In this document: one piece after another, positions 34,190 through 43,292 of the stretch
Position numbering within the stretch: position 1 is the stretch's first letter
Layout: each line of letters begins with the position of its first letter
NCBI GenBank assembly: GCA_017522225.1
Contig: JAFWZR010000033.1
Span: 62,001-126,000, forward strand
Length of the DNA stretch: 64,000 nucleotides
Direction: 5' to 3'
Source of the DNA: Clostridia bacterium
GTDB lineage: Bacteria; Bacillota; Clostridia; Oscillospirales; Acutalibacteraceae
Made by a program: the position numbers and the translations under genes
Notes under the pieces: model-generated
What the model saw: the letters and a program-made list of their open reading frames with translations, nothing else
Told to the model about the DNA's origin: nothing
Database searches by the model: none

Positions 34190-36013
34190 ATGGGACGTGC
34201 AGTTGACTTTAAAGCTAAAGCACATATTTTCAGAAACACGGCTTTTATGCTTAAGTGCAGTTTCAAAAGTGCTCCGATTGCGACCATCCTTATCTACCTT
34301 GCTTATATTGCAGAAAATGTTTACTATGCAGTTGTTTTCAATGTTATGTTTCTGCAGACCGCAATTTCGATTATTGAGGGTAACGGTACATTCAAGGAAT
34401 TTGTAATCAAAATCGGTCTGATTATCCTCGGCAAAATTGCCGTTGACCTCTTCAGTTACATCGTCTTTCACCCCGTGCGTGAAAAGTACGAGTTCAAGTA
34501 TGAGGGTTACATAAACAGAATGATTTTTGAAAAAGCACAGCAGGTTGAGCTTGCCTGCTATGAAACACCCGAGTTTTTCGATAACTATAACCGTGCAACC
34601 TGGGTTGTTGAAAAAGGTGCGTACAAGCGAATCATTGAGGGCTCGGCTTGGACTATCGGATCTATTATAAGCATAATCTTCCTTGTAATATATCTGTACA
34701 GCCTTGACCCGTTGCTTCTTGTGATCATCCTCTGCCCTGTTATAGTTATGTATTTCCGCGTTAAGCGTAACAGCGTTGAGTTTGCAAAAGAAAAAGAAAT
34801 GACAATCTTTGAAAGGCAGAAGGACTACACAAAAAGAACTGTTCTTCTTAAGGACTTTGCAAAGGAAATCAAGACAACAGACATTTTTACCGTTGTCAAG
34901 CGTCGTTTCAAGGAGGCAACAGACAATAACATCAAGGCTATCAACAAGTACGGTTGGCGAATAGCCGTACTTGAGATGTTCAGCGACTTTTTTGGTGAAG
35001 TTATACCGATTGCAGGCGGCTTCGGTTACGGTTGCTACAGACTTATTGTCAGAGAGGATCTGCCAATTTCGGACTTCTCCGTGCTTATTTCTGCAATCAC
35101 AAACTGCAGAAACAAGCTCAACCAGCTTGCACATTATTTTACAATGCAGCAGAAGCAATGCCTGTGGGTACAGAATCTGCGTGAATTTCTGGCTTATGAG
35201 CCTCAGATTAAGGGCGGTACACTTGAGCCCGGCGACTTTGAAAGCATTGAGTTCAGGAATGTGACCTTCCGTTACAGCGGAAACAATAAGGATACACTTA
35301 CGGATATTTCTTTTAAAATCAACAAAGGTGAAAGCATCGCTGTTGTCGGTCATAACGGTGCAGGTAAAACCACACTTTCAAAGCTTATGATGCGTCTTTA
35401 TGATGTGACCGAGGGCGAAATTCTGTACAACGGAGTAAACATCAAAGAATATGATCTGTTAAAATACCGTCAGAAATTTGCAAGTGTTTTCCAGGACTAC
35501 AGAATCTTTGCGATGACTGTTGCTGAAAACGTTCTTATTGAAGAGGTTGATGAAACCAACATCGGCCGTGCAACTGAGGCACTCAGGCAAAGCGGTGTTT
35601 ATGATAAAATCCGCACACTTGAGGAGAAAGAATACACCATTCTTACCCGTGAGTTTGACGAGGACGGTGTGCTTCTTTCGGGTGGTGAAAGCCAGAAGGT
35701 TACAATTGCAAGAATGTTTGCAAAGAATTTTGATGTGGCTATTCTCGATGAGCCTTCAAGTGCGCTTGACCCCGTGGCTGAGTCAAAAATGTACGACAGC
35801 CTGATGGAGGGCACAAAGAATAAAACCGTTATTTACATCTCTCACCGACTTTCCAGCGCAACAAGAAGCGACAACATTCTTGTTTTTGCGGGCGGTAAGT
35901 TGATTGAACAGGGCAACCACGAGGAGCTTATGAGCCTGAACGGTGAATACTGCAGAATGTTCACCTTGCAGGCATCAGGCTACAGGGAGGAGGCTGACGC
36001 AGATGAAGAATAA
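34190..36013 (+). CDS. ABC exporter half-transporter, subunit 1
   Basis: A 607-aa fusion of a six-helix membrane domain and an ATPase. The ATPase has Walker A VGHNGAGKTTLSK near residue 386, signature LSGGESQKV, Walker B VAILDEPSSALDP and the switch His in YISHRLS. The membrane part resembles peptide or lipid exporters. AAAGGAG precedes ATG. The 3' end overlaps the next ABC gene by 11 nt, so the two probably form a heterodimer. Both ATP sites keep the D-E pair, so no degenerate site is evident. Substrate unknown. Confidence 0.9.
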   Translation: MGRAVDFKAKAHIFRNTAFMLKCSFKSAPIATILIYLAYIAENVYYAVVFNVMFLQTAISIIEGNGTFKEFVIKIGLIILGKIAVDLFSYIVFHPVREKYEFKYEGYINRMIFEKAQQVELACYETPEFFDNYNRATWVVEKGAYKRIIEGSAWTIGSIISIIFLVIYLYSLDPLLLVIILCPVIVMYFRVKRNSVEFAKEKEMTIFERQKDYTKRTVLLKDFAKEIKTTDIFTVVKRRFKEATDNNIKAINKYGWRIAVLEMFSDFFGEVIPIAGGFGYGCYRLIVREDLPISDFSVLISAITNCRNKLNQLAHYFTMQQKQCLWVQNLREFLAYEPQIKGGTLEPGDFESIEFRNVTFRYSGNNKDTLTDISFKINKGESIAVVGHNGAGKTTLSKLMMRLYDVTEGEILYNGVNIKEYDLLKYRQKFASVFQDYRIFAMTVAENVLIEEVDETNIGRATEALRQSGVYDKIRTLEEKEYTILTREFDEDGVLLSGGESQKVTIARMFAKNFDVAILDEPSSALDPVAESKMYDSLMEGTKNKTVIYISHRLSSATRSDNILVFAGGKLIEQGNHEELMSLNGEYCRMFTLQASGYREEADADEE

Positions 36014-37802
36014 CAAAAAAGCAGAAAGTGCGCACAGCTTCAGAAACTACCTTTTTATGCTGAAGTTTGTTATGAAGAATGCGCCGTTTCTTTTGATTTC
36101 GCTGCTTCTTTTTGACGTACTGTCTACCCTTCCGTGGATACTTTCAAACGTTGTGCTTCTTAAGTACATCATTGATGTGGTTACACAGGGTACCGATCTT
36201 TACCGTATTGCTGTTGCGTGTCTTATATTTGCGGTAGTGGTCGTTCTCGGTAACCTCGGCAACACTATTTTTTACGAGATTTACAGACCGAGACAGGCTG
36301 AAAAGCTTCACTACAAGCTGTACTCACAGATTTACGAAAAAGCAGCAAAAATGGATTTCCAGTCCTATGACAACCCCGAATTCTACAACGATTTTGTTCT
36401 TGCGATGAGCACAATGAGTGACCGTGTCGACAGCATAACATCCAGCACGAAGGACTTTTTCACTCATATGGTTTCGATAATTTCCATAACTGCGGTTATC
36501 GTTACAATAGACCCCGCTTGCTTTATTTTCATCGCACTATGCGTTGGAATTATGGTGCCTCTGGGCAGACTTATCGCAAAAGTAAATATCGATAAAAAAC
36601 ACGCAATGACTCCCCTTGACAGAAAAAATCTTTACTTTTCACGAGTATTCTATCTTCAGGATTATGCAAAGGAATTAAGACTCAATCCTGCAGGTGAAAT
36701 GATTGAAAGACGCTACAACCAGAACATCTTCGACAGAATTTTCACGGTTTCGCCTTTCCTTAAAAAGCAGTGTGCCTTGTATTTCAGTCAGGAAAGTCTA
36801 CCGATGACTTTGCTTATCTGTCTTGGCGTTACGCTTTATATGGGCTATAAGGCAATTGTAACAAAGGAAATCAGCCTCGGCAGCTTTGCCGCAACCTTCA
36901 ACGGTGTAAGCTCCGTCAGCAACAGCGTTTTTGCAATGACAAGCTGGTTTGCAATCCGCGTGCGCGAAAACGGACTTTATGTCGAAAAATACAAGAAATT
37001 TATGGCGGCTGAGGAAAAGATAAAGGACGGAGACACAGTCAAGAAATTTGACAAGCCCGTACCAATTAAGCTTGAAAATGTTTCCTTTACATATCCCGGC
37101 TGTGACAAGCCAACGCTCAAAAACATCAACCTTGAAATCAAGCCTTATCAGAAGATTGCTCTTGTAGGCTACAATGGTGCAGGCAAGACAACGCTTACCA
37201 ACCTTATCCTTCGTCTTTATGATGTAACTGAGGGACAGATAACTGTTGACGGCAAGAATATCAAGGATTGGAATGTGCGTTCATATCACAGTAACTATGC
37301 GGCTGTTTTTCAGGATTTCTCACTCTTCGGTGCAACACTGGGTGAAAATGTTGCCATGCACGAAAACCCCGATAAAGCACGCGTTATGAAGGCTTTGCAG
37401 GAAAGCAGCTTCAACAAAGAGGTTGAGAACGGCGCAGATACAATTCTCCTGCGTGAATTTGATGAGAACGGTCTTTCGCTCTCGGGCGGTGAAGGTCAGA
37501 AAGTTGCCGTTGCACGTGCATTCTATAAGGACTGCCCATTTGCAATACTCGACGAGCCGAGTGCAAATCTTGACCCCGTTTCGGAATATTCACTCAATGA
37601 GGCTATGTCCCGCGCAGCAAAGGATAAGACTGTTATTTTTATTTCACACAGACTGTCAACAACTGTTATGGCTGACGTGATTTATATGCTTGAAAAGGGT
37701 GAGATTGTCGAAAGCGGTACTCACGAGGAATTGATGGCGATGAACGGAAAGTATGCATATATGTTCAATCTTCAGGCAGAAAAATACAAGGAACAGCAAT
37801 AA
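36003..37802 (+). CDS. ABC exporter half-transporter, subunit 2
   Basis: A 599-aa half-transporter paralogous to the preceding one. Walker A GYNGAGKTTLTN lies near residue 389, signature LSGGEGQKVAVARA, Walker B FAILDEPSANLDP and switch FISHRLS. The start at 36003 (MKNNKKAES) is preceded by GGGAGGAGG inside the upstream gene; the longer frame was rejected. It ends the operon and is followed by a bidirectional terminator. Confidence 0.9.
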   Translation: MKNNKKAESAHSFRNYLFMLKFVMKNAPFLLISLLLFDVLSTLPWILSNVVLLKYIIDVVTQGTDLYRIAVACLIFAVVVVLGNLGNTIFYEIYRPRQAEKLHYKLYSQIYEKAAKMDFQSYDNPEFYNDFVLAMSTMSDRVDSITSSTKDFFTHMVSIISITAVIVTIDPACFIFIALCVGIMVPLGRLIAKVNIDKKHAMTPLDRKNLYFSRVFYLQDYAKELRLNPAGEMIERRYNQNIFDRIFTVSPFLKKQCALYFSQESLPMTLLICLGVTLYMGYKAIVTKEISLGSFAATFNGVSSVSNSVFAMTSWFAIRVRENGLYVEKYKKFMAAEEKIKDGDTVKKFDKPVPIKLENVSFTYPGCDKPTLKNINLEIKPYQKIALVGYNGAGKTTLTNLILRLYDVTEGQITVDGKNIKDWNVRSYHSNYAAVFQDFSLFGATLGENVAMHENPDKARVMKALQESSFNKEVENGADTILLREFDENGLSLSGGEGQKVAVARAFYKDCPFAILDEPSANLDPVSEYSLNEAMSRAAKDKTVIFISHRLSTTVMADVIYMLEKGEIVESGTHEELMAMNGKYAYMFNLQAEKYKEQQ

Positions 37803-37814
37803 ATAAACATAGCA

Positions 37815-37851
37815 AAACGCGACAGAGAAAACTCTGCCGCGTTTATTTTTA
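37815..37851. terminator. Bidirectional terminator after the ABC genes
   Basis: AAACGCG-A-CAGAG, loop AAAA, CTCTG-C-CGCGTTT, then ATTTTTA. Confidence 0.88.
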
Positions 37852-37864
37852 TGCTTTTAAAGGA

Positions 37865-38854
37865 TTATACAAGGTCTATTGTATAGTTATAATCGCTGTA
37901 CCACACACCTGCAGTGTAGCTTCTTGCACGGATTTCAACTGTATCGTCATAAACCTCAAATACAAAGCCGGTGCCGTTTGCAATTCTGCCTCTGATTGTA
38001 AGGTACATATAGCTCGGAAGATTTACACTATGGAATGAGCCGTCTGATTCAACGCTGAGATAACCATATGTATCCTGATGGCATTCGTTTGTAAATCCGC
38101 TGTGAATGTGACCTGAAATCAGAATTACGTTGTCATAAGACTTAAGTATCTCTTCAACTCTTGCAGACTGATCACCGATACCGCCGTCGTCAGGCTCGGG
38201 TTCATCGTCGCCCCAGGTTTCAGGCAGACCGTGCGATTCATTGATCGGCCAATGGCTGATAACAAAAATCGGAAGATTATCTGCTGATGCTTTTTCCATT
38301 TCCGCTTCAAGCCACTCAAGCTGTGTATCAGTGAAGGTTGCATAGGTGTGATCCGATTCGCTGCCGAGAACGATAAATGTATAACCGTTCACCTTGGTTG
38401 AATAGTAAACATTGTCGATTTCTCTGTCAGCAATCTTTTTGTTGTAGTCTATAAAGAGCTTCTTGGAAAGTGCATAATCGTCATCACCTGTCCAGGTGTC
38501 GTGGTTACCCTGTGCAAGGATAATGTTTTTTGCAGGTGCATAATCTTCAAACGCAGACTCAAGCATAGCCCATTCTTCAGGCTCACCGTGGTCTGTAAGG
38601 TCACCTGCCGCAATGACAAGATCAAGCGGTGAATCGAACTCCTGCATATCCTGAAGACCGAAACGAAGCATATCTGCACGTGCTTTTTCTTCTGTCATAT
38701 GAACATCAGAAAAAGCGGAAAAGTTCAGCTTACAGTCATCCTTAAGCGGTGTTGTTTCGGCAGTAAAGTTGCCGAAAATACCCCATGTAAAGAAATTAAG
38801 CACTGTAAGAATTACGGACAAAAAGCCTTTGATAAAAGATATAAAACCAAACAT
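37865..38854 (-). CDS. Membrane-anchored calcineurin-like metallophosphoesterase
   Basis: A 329-aa protein with one N-terminal hydrophobic segment (about residues 4-25) and a phosphoesterase domain with the metal ligands in SDVHMTEE, AAGDLTDHG, AQGNHDTW, VISHWPI and ISGHIHSGF. It is probably outside the membrane, hydrolysing a phosphodiester or nucleotide. It has its own divergent promoter. A cytoplasmic relative is encoded at 43293. Confidence 0.87.
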   Translation of the reverse strand: MFGFISFIKGFLSVILTVLNFFTWGIFGNFTAETTPLKDDCKLNFSAFSDVHMTEEKARADMLRFGLQDMQEFDSPLDLVIAAGDLTDHGEPEEWAMLESAFEDYAPAKNIILAQGNHDTWTGDDDYALSKKLFIDYNKKIADREIDNVYYSTKVNGYTFIVLGSESDHTYATFTDTQLEWLEAEMEKASADNLPIFVISHWPINESHGLPETWGDDEPEPDDGGIGDQSARVEEILKSYDNVILISGHIHSGFTNECHQDTYGYLSVESDGSFHSVNLPSYMYLTIRGRIANGTGFVFEVYDDTVEIRARSYTAGVWYSDYNYTIDLV

Positions 38855-38879
38855 AGAAATTCTCCTTTCTTTGGTCTTA

Positions 38880-38908
38880 ATATTAGCAGAATTTTTCTTT
38901 TATGGCAA
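38880..38908 (-). promoter_or_regulatory. Promoter for the anchored phosphoesterase gene
   Basis: TTGCCA, 17 nt, TAATAT on the minus strand. Confidence 0.6.
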
Positions 38909-38921
38909 GAACTTTTTATAA

Positions 38922-38950
38922 TTGCTTTAAATCGTAAAATATGGTAGTAT
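38922..38950 (+). promoter_or_regulatory. Promoter for the gene at 38979
   Basis: TTGCTT, 17 nt, TAGTAT on the plus strand. It stands back to back with the promoter above. Confidence 0.55.
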
Positions 38951-38978
38951 ATTGTAAATAACATTGTGAGGTGCTGTT

Positions 38979-40418
38979 ATGTTTGTTTTTTTAAAACAGG
39001 TTTTCAGTATAGTGCTGAGTTTTATTTTTGGCTTTGTGTCTTACCCAATAAGCTATATCCCATCCAATAATGACGGAGATTTTACTGTTAAAACAGGAAT
39101 CTTCAGCGAAAACAGTATCGTCATTAACGATAAGGAAGAAAAAATCACGCTTAGTGAAGGCACTAAGTTTGACGACGGACAGCTTATTCTTGAAGATACG
39201 GCTGAATTATCTTTTAACGATATCACACACGGCTGGTTTAATTACTACGGTATCACATACACAGCCGACGCTCATCTCAAAGGCACGCTCAATTACCGTT
39301 GCGGTGCTGTAAAAAGAAGTGAAAACTTCTTCCTTGAGCCGGGAGAAAATGTGAGCTTTTATTCGTTTATCAACAATATGCTCTCCGGTACAAAGGCTAA
39401 CGGCATTTATTCGCTTACATTTGAGGCATTAAGCTCCGATAAAGCTCTACTGGAAATTCACGGACTTGCACTTTTTAACAGAGAAATTCCTGACAAATAT
39501 GTTTACATTCAGAACGACACCTACAAAATCGGTGTTAACCTCCTCTGGGGCGGTGCTCTGAGTTATCTGGAAGACCTCAATTCCAATGTTGAGGCAGTTG
39601 AAGTTGACGGAAGAGTTTTTGTTGACTCTAACGCAGGCGAGCGTTACGGTGCAAAGGTTGTCAACAAGAATGTAAACCTCATTAACCGTTTCGATCCCGG
39701 CAGACTTGTTCAGCAGTCATATTACGGCTCGACCGGCGGTGATTATGAAAGCGGTATTTATATGGGCAATGTATGGGCATATAACCCCGTACAGGGTGGC
39801 AATCAGTTTGGCGACAACAGTAAGATAGTTGACCTTCGATGCGATTATGAATCTATCTACATCAAGTGTCAGCCCCTTGACTGGGCAAAAGAAAAGGAGC
39901 ATATCACTCCGTCATATATGGAAGCAACCTACAAAATCGAAAATAACAACGTCAAGGTTTCCTGCCGATTTATAGATTTTTCAGGCCGCGAGCCTTTGGC
40001 ACGTGATCAGGAAATACCTGCCTTCTACTGCATTGAACCCTTCAACAGATTTATCTACTACGGCGGCGACAAGCCGTGGACAAACGATACTCTCTCAGTT
40101 GAACCTGACCTGATCTTCTGGCCCGATGCAGGTTATCCGAAGTTCACTTCTCTCGAGAACTGGGCAGCCTTCATCGGTGAATTCGATGACAGCTTCGGCA
40201 TCGGCGTTTACGTCCCCGGTGAAACAGATTTCCTTACAGGTGTTTTCGCAAGAGAAACAACAAGCAACCACGATCCCTCCATCGATGCCCCAACATCGTA
40301 TATTGCAGTTATCCGCGTTATGAGTATCAACACCTTTAATCCTTTCGAATACAGCTATTACCTTACAACGGGTACAGCAGACGAGATGAGAAATAATTTC
40401 AGAGAAATTGCAGAATAA
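38979..40418 (+). CDS. N-anchored beta-rich extracellular protein, function unknown
   Basis: A 479-aa protein with one N-terminal hydrophobic segment (about residues 4-27) and a beta-rich body. Notable stretches are VQQSYYGSTGGDYESG, WAYNPVQGGNQFGDN, FIDFSGREPLARDQEIPAFY and WAAFIGEFDDSFGIGVYVP. The pattern of paired strands with Trp/Tyr/Gly loops resembles carbohydrate-active beta-sandwich proteins. I do not recognise the family and see no catalytic motif. GAGGTG precedes ATG. It is monocistronic with a strong terminator. Confidence 0.7.
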   Translation: MFVFLKQVFSIVLSFIFGFVSYPISYIPSNNDGDFTVKTGIFSENSIVINDKEEKITLSEGTKFDDGQLILEDTAELSFNDITHGWFNYYGITYTADAHLKGTLNYRCGAVKRSENFFLEPGENVSFYSFINNMLSGTKANGIYSLTFEALSSDKALLEIHGLALFNREIPDKYVYIQNDTYKIGVNLLWGGALSYLEDLNSNVEAVEVDGRVFVDSNAGERYGAKVVNKNVNLINRFDPGRLVQQSYYGSTGGDYESGIYMGNVWAYNPVQGGNQFGDNSKIVDLRCDYESIYIKCQPLDWAKEKEHITPSYMEATYKIENNNVKVSCRFIDFSGREPLARDQEIPAFYCIEPFNRFIYYGGDKPWTNDTLSVEPDLIFWPDAGYPKFTSLENWAAFIGEFDDSFGIGVYVPGETDFLTGVFARETTSNHDPSIDAPTSYIAVIRVMSINTFNPFEYSYYLTTGTADEMRNNFREIAE

Positions 40419-40430
40419 TACAGACAGCAA

Positions 40431-40470
40431 AACAGGCTTACGGATTTTCCGTAAGCCTGTAGTTTTTATT
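40431..40470. terminator. Bidirectional terminator between the 38979 gene and the feo operon
   Basis: ACAGGCTTACGGA, a 3-nt loop and TCCGTAAGCCTGT, with T-runs on both sides. The stop codon of the feo small protein lies inside it. Confidence 0.9.
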
Positions 40471-40627
40471 CATTCGGATGGCAGGCACCCTTCATTGCAC
40501 ATCCGGAGCAAGAGCATCCGCACGAGCAGGAGGACTTGCCGTTCTTTTTGTCAACAATTGCCTTGATGATGATTGCAAGAAACACCACTGCAACAATTGC
40601 CGCAACTATAATTGTAGGTGCATTCAT
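40466..40627 (-). CDS. FeoB-associated Cys-rich small membrane protein
   Basis: A 53-aa protein with an N-terminal membrane helix (TIIVAAIVAVVFLAIII, residues 4-20) and a Cys-rich tail with CSCGCSCSGC and a later CH pair, six cysteines in all. It matches the FeoB-associated Cys-rich membrane protein type encoded after feoB in many Clostridia. GGGAGG precedes ATG, and it begins 14 nt after the feoB stop. Probable role: Fe(II) handling at the FeoB pore (inference). Confidence 0.88.
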   Translation of the reverse strand: MNAPTIIVAAIVAVVFLAIIIKAIVDKKNGKSSCSCGCSCSGCAMKGACHPNE

Positions 40628-40641
40628 TACGAATACCTCCC

Positions 40642-42816
40642 TTATTTAATCTTAGTTTTGTTTTCGTACTTGTTCTTTCTGAAAAGCATATAAAGCATAA
40701 ACGCAAGAACAACCGCTGCCGCAACAGTACCTGCTATGTTACCGCCGCCGACAAACCATGAACCGAACTGGAAAACGATAAGTGATATTGCATAAGCAAA
40801 AACGCACATATATGTAATAGCACCGACAGTCCATTTTGCATTGTTCATCTCTCTTCTGATTGCGCCCATAGCAGCAAAGCACGGTGCACAAAGAAGATTG
40901 AATATCATAAATGAGAAGCCTGCAAGCTTGCTTCCGCCAAAAATCTCGTAGCCGATAACAGCAAGACGTGTTGCGTCTGCGCCCTCTACAAGCTCAAAAG
41001 CAAGGTCAGCGTCAGCCATTGATGAAAGTGAGCCGAACACACCGACAACCTCTTCCTTAGCAACAAGACCGAGGATTGTTGCAACTGCAGCCTGCCATGT
41101 GCCGAAGCCGAGCGGAGCAAAGATTACAGCAATCGCACCACCGATAGCCTCAAGGATTGATGCGCCTGCATTTTCTTCTGTAATGTAATGAAAGCCACCC
41201 TCAAATGAAAGCGAGTTAAGCACCCAGATAATAATGCTTGCAGCAAGGATAACTGTACCTGCACGTTTCACGAAGGACCAGCCGCGCTCCCATGTTGTAC
41301 GGAAAATGTTTGACGGGAGAGGTGCGTGATATGCAGGAAGCTCCATAACAAACGGTGATGCATCACCCGAGAAAGCCTTGGTTTTCTTAAGAATGATACC
41401 GGAAATAACTACTGCGGCAACACCGACGAAATAAGCCACTGTGGCAATAAGCGGACTGTTGCCAAAAAGTGCCGAAGCGATAAGACCGACAATAGGCATC
41501 TTAGCACCGCAAGGGATGAAGCAGGTTGTCATAATCGTCATCTTACGGTCACGGTCCTGTTCGATTGTACGGCTTGCCATAACACCCGGAACTCCGCATC
41601 CCGAGGCGACGAGCATGGGTATGAAGCTCTTGCCTGACAGACCGAATTTGCGGAAGAGACGGTCCATAATAAAGGCTACACGGGACATATATCCGCAGTC
41701 TTCAAGTAAAGAGAGGAGGAGGAACAAGATTACCATCTGCGGAACAAATCCGAGTACTGCACCTACGCCGCCGACGATACCGTCAGCAACGAGGCTTACA
41801 AGCCAAGCCGCACAACCGAGGGACTCAAGTCCTGTTGTAACAGCAGGAACAATAGTTTCGCCGAAAAGAGTGTCGTTCATAAATCCGACAGTCCAATCGC
41901 CGATTGTACCGATAGAAATTGTATATACAAGCCACATAATCACAACGAAAATCGGCAACGCGAGAATTCGGTTTGTGACTATTCTGTCTATCTTGTCAGA
42001 AACTGTAAGTCTGCCTGCGTGCTTTTTCTTACAGCAGCCCTGAAGAATTTTTTCAATATAAACATAGCGGTCATTGGTGATGATGCTTTCTGCATCGTCA
42101 TCCATTTCTTCTTCAACATCTCTGATGTCAAACTCGATATGCTCAAGTGTGGTCTTGTCGAGCTTTAACTGTTCAAGCACCTTTTCGTCACGCTCAAAGA
42201 TTTTAACAGCGTACCATCTCTGCTGATCTTCGGGCATATTGTGCACGGTTGCCTCTTCGATATGAGCAATTGCGTGCTCTACTGCGCCTGAGAAAATGTG
42301 AGCAATATGCTTCGGGCCCTTCTTTTCTGCCTTTGCGGCAAGAATTGCGGCATCCGCTGCTTCCTGAATTCCCTCACCCTTTAATGCCGAAATCTCGATA
42401 ACGGGACATCCGAGCTTTTTGGAAAGAATATCGATGTTTATCTTATCGCCGTTTTTGCGTACAATATCCATCATATTTATCGCTATAACAACGGGAATTC
42501 CAAGCTCAATAAGCTGTGTTGTGAGATAGAGATTACGCTCGATATTTGTACCGTCAACAATATTGAGAATTGCATCGGGACGTTCACCTACAAGGTAATT
42601 TCTTGCAACTACCTCTTCAAGGGTATAGGGTGAAAGTGAATAGATGCCCGGAAGGTCGGTGATGGTAATATCCTTATCCTTTTTAAGTGCGCCTTCCTTT
42701 TTTTCAACCGTAACACCGGGCCAGTTGCCGACATACTGGTTGGATCCCGTAAGTGCGTTGAACAGTGTTGTCTTACCGGAGTTCGGGTTGCCGGCAAGAG
42801 CAATTTTAATAGACAT
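40642..42816 (-). CDS. feoB: Ferrous iron transporter FeoB
   Basis: The main Fe(II) importer. The 724-aa product has an N-terminal G-protein domain (G1 GNPNSGKTT at residues 9-17, G3 DLPGIYSL, G4 NMMD), a helical GDI domain to about residue 270, then a polytopic membrane domain with two Gate motifs, including SGCGVPGVMASRTI and PCGAKMPI, and a C-terminal segment with CAPCFAAMGAIRREM. AGGAGAGG precedes ATG. It follows feoA, with an operator-like palindrome in the gap. Confidence 0.97.
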   Translation of the reverse strand: MSIKIALAGNPNSGKTTLFNALTGSNQYVGNWPGVTVEKKEGALKKDKDITITDLPGIYSLSPYTLEEVVARNYLVGERPDAILNIVDGTNIERNLYLTTQLIELGIPVVIAINMMDIVRKNGDKINIDILSKKLGCPVIEISALKGEGIQEAADAAILAAKAEKKGPKHIAHIFSGAVEHAIAHIEEATVHNMPEDQQRWYAVKIFERDEKVLEQLKLDKTTLEHIEFDIRDVEEEMDDDAESIITNDRYVYIEKILQGCCKKKHAGRLTVSDKIDRIVTNRILALPIFVVIMWLVYTISIGTIGDWTVGFMNDTLFGETIVPAVTTGLESLGCAAWLVSLVADGIVGGVGAVLGFVPQMVILFLLLSLLEDCGYMSRVAFIMDRLFRKFGLSGKSFIPMLVASGCGVPGVMASRTIEQDRDRKMTIMTTCFIPCGAKMPIVGLIASALFGNSPLIATVAYFVGVAAVVISGIILKKTKAFSGDASPFVMELPAYHAPLPSNIFRTTWERGWSFVKRAGTVILAASIIIWVLNSLSFEGGFHYITEENAGASILEAIGGAIAVIFAPLGFGTWQAAVATILGLVAKEEVVGVFGSLSSMADADLAFELVEGADATRLAVIGYEIFGGSKLAGFSFMIFNLLCAPCFAAMGAIRREMNNAKWTVGAITYMCVFAYAISLIVFQFGSWFVGGGNIAGTVAAAVVLAFMLYMLFRKNKYENKTKIK

Positions 42817-42836
42817 AGCAAGTCCTCTCCTTCTGA

Positions 42837-42852
42837 GTTAGCATCAACTAAC
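42837..42852. promoter_or_regulatory. DtxR/IdeR-like operator between feoA and feoB
   Basis: GTTAGCATCAACTAAC, a palindrome of the form GTTAG-N6-CTAAC, 20 nt before the feoB start. It matches the two upstream copies in both half-sites. Confidence 0.6.
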
Positions 42853-42893
42853 CGTGAAATCAAAAAGTATGGGGAATTACATCCCCGTAAGTT

Positions 42894-43115
42894 TTATTCA
42901 ACCTCGACCATTTCGGCATCAGCTTTTCTTAAAGAAAGCTCATAGCCGCGAAGATTAATCTCGATAGGGTCTCCGAGAGGAGCAACCTTGCGTATGTAAA
43001 TTTCAACACCCTTGGTTATTCCCATATCCATAATTCTGCGCTTGAGTGCACCGACGCCGTGGAGTTTAACCACCTTGACAGTCTGACCGATTTTTGCGTC
43101 TTTGAGTGTTTTCAT
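42894..43115 (-). CDS. feoA: Ferrous iron transport protein FeoA
   Basis: A 73-aa SH3-like cytoplasmic protein that regulates FeoB. It starts MKTLKDAKIGQTVKVVKLHG and has RRRIMDMGITKG-type RIMDMGITKGVEIYI and APLGDPIEINLRGYELSLRKADA, the typical FeoA ending. GGAGGAC precedes ATG. First gene of feoA-feoB-small protein, with its promoter overlapping iron-regulator-like operators. Confidence 0.95.
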   Translation of the reverse strand: MKTLKDAKIGQTVKVVKLHGVGALKRRIMDMGITKGVEIYIRKVAPLGDPIEINLRGYELSLRKADAEMVEVE

Positions 43116-43146
43116 ACAAAGTCCTCCTGTTACCTGAAGGTATTCG

Positions 43147-43162
43147 GTTAGTCTATGCTAAC
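43147..43162. promoter_or_regulatory. DtxR/IdeR-like operator, feoA-proximal copy
   Basis: GTTAGTCTATGCTAAC, an interrupted palindrome GTTAG-N6-CTAAC, in the feoA leader. Confidence 0.7.
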
Positions 43163-43181
43163 TCAGTTACCTTAAAATGCA

Positions 43182-43197
43182 GTTAGCCTTCGCTAAC
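43182..43197. promoter_or_regulatory. DtxR/IdeR-like operator at the feo start site
   Basis: GTTAGCCTTCGCTAAC. It begins about 7 nt after the -10 box, so a bound repressor would cover the transcription start. Confidence 0.75.
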
Positions 43198-43204
43198 CGT
43201 AAGT

Positions 43205-43233
43205 ATAATAACGCGATTTAACTTTTTTGTCAA
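43205..43233 (-). promoter_or_regulatory. Sigma-A promoter of the feo operon
   Basis: TTGACA, 17 nt, TATTAT on the minus strand. Confidence 0.8.
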
Positions 43234-43253
43234 GAGGTTTTATGTAAAATTTT

Positions 43254-43284
43254 TAAAAAAGAGACAACTTTTTCAAGTTGCCTC
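43254..43284 (-). terminator. Terminator of the phosphoesterase gene at 43293
   Basis: On the minus strand GAGGCAACTT, a short loop, AAGTTGTCTC and TTTTTT. Confidence 0.88.
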
Positions 43285-43292
43285 CTTATACT

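Noticed and set aside
34163..35353. 396-codon minus-strand frame opposite the first ABC subunit
   Set aside because: Composition is that of an antisense shadow and the plus-strand ABC protein is unambiguous.
42609..42863. Minus-strand frame across the feoB start
   Set aside because: Overlaps feoB in another frame and includes the operator region; no family features.
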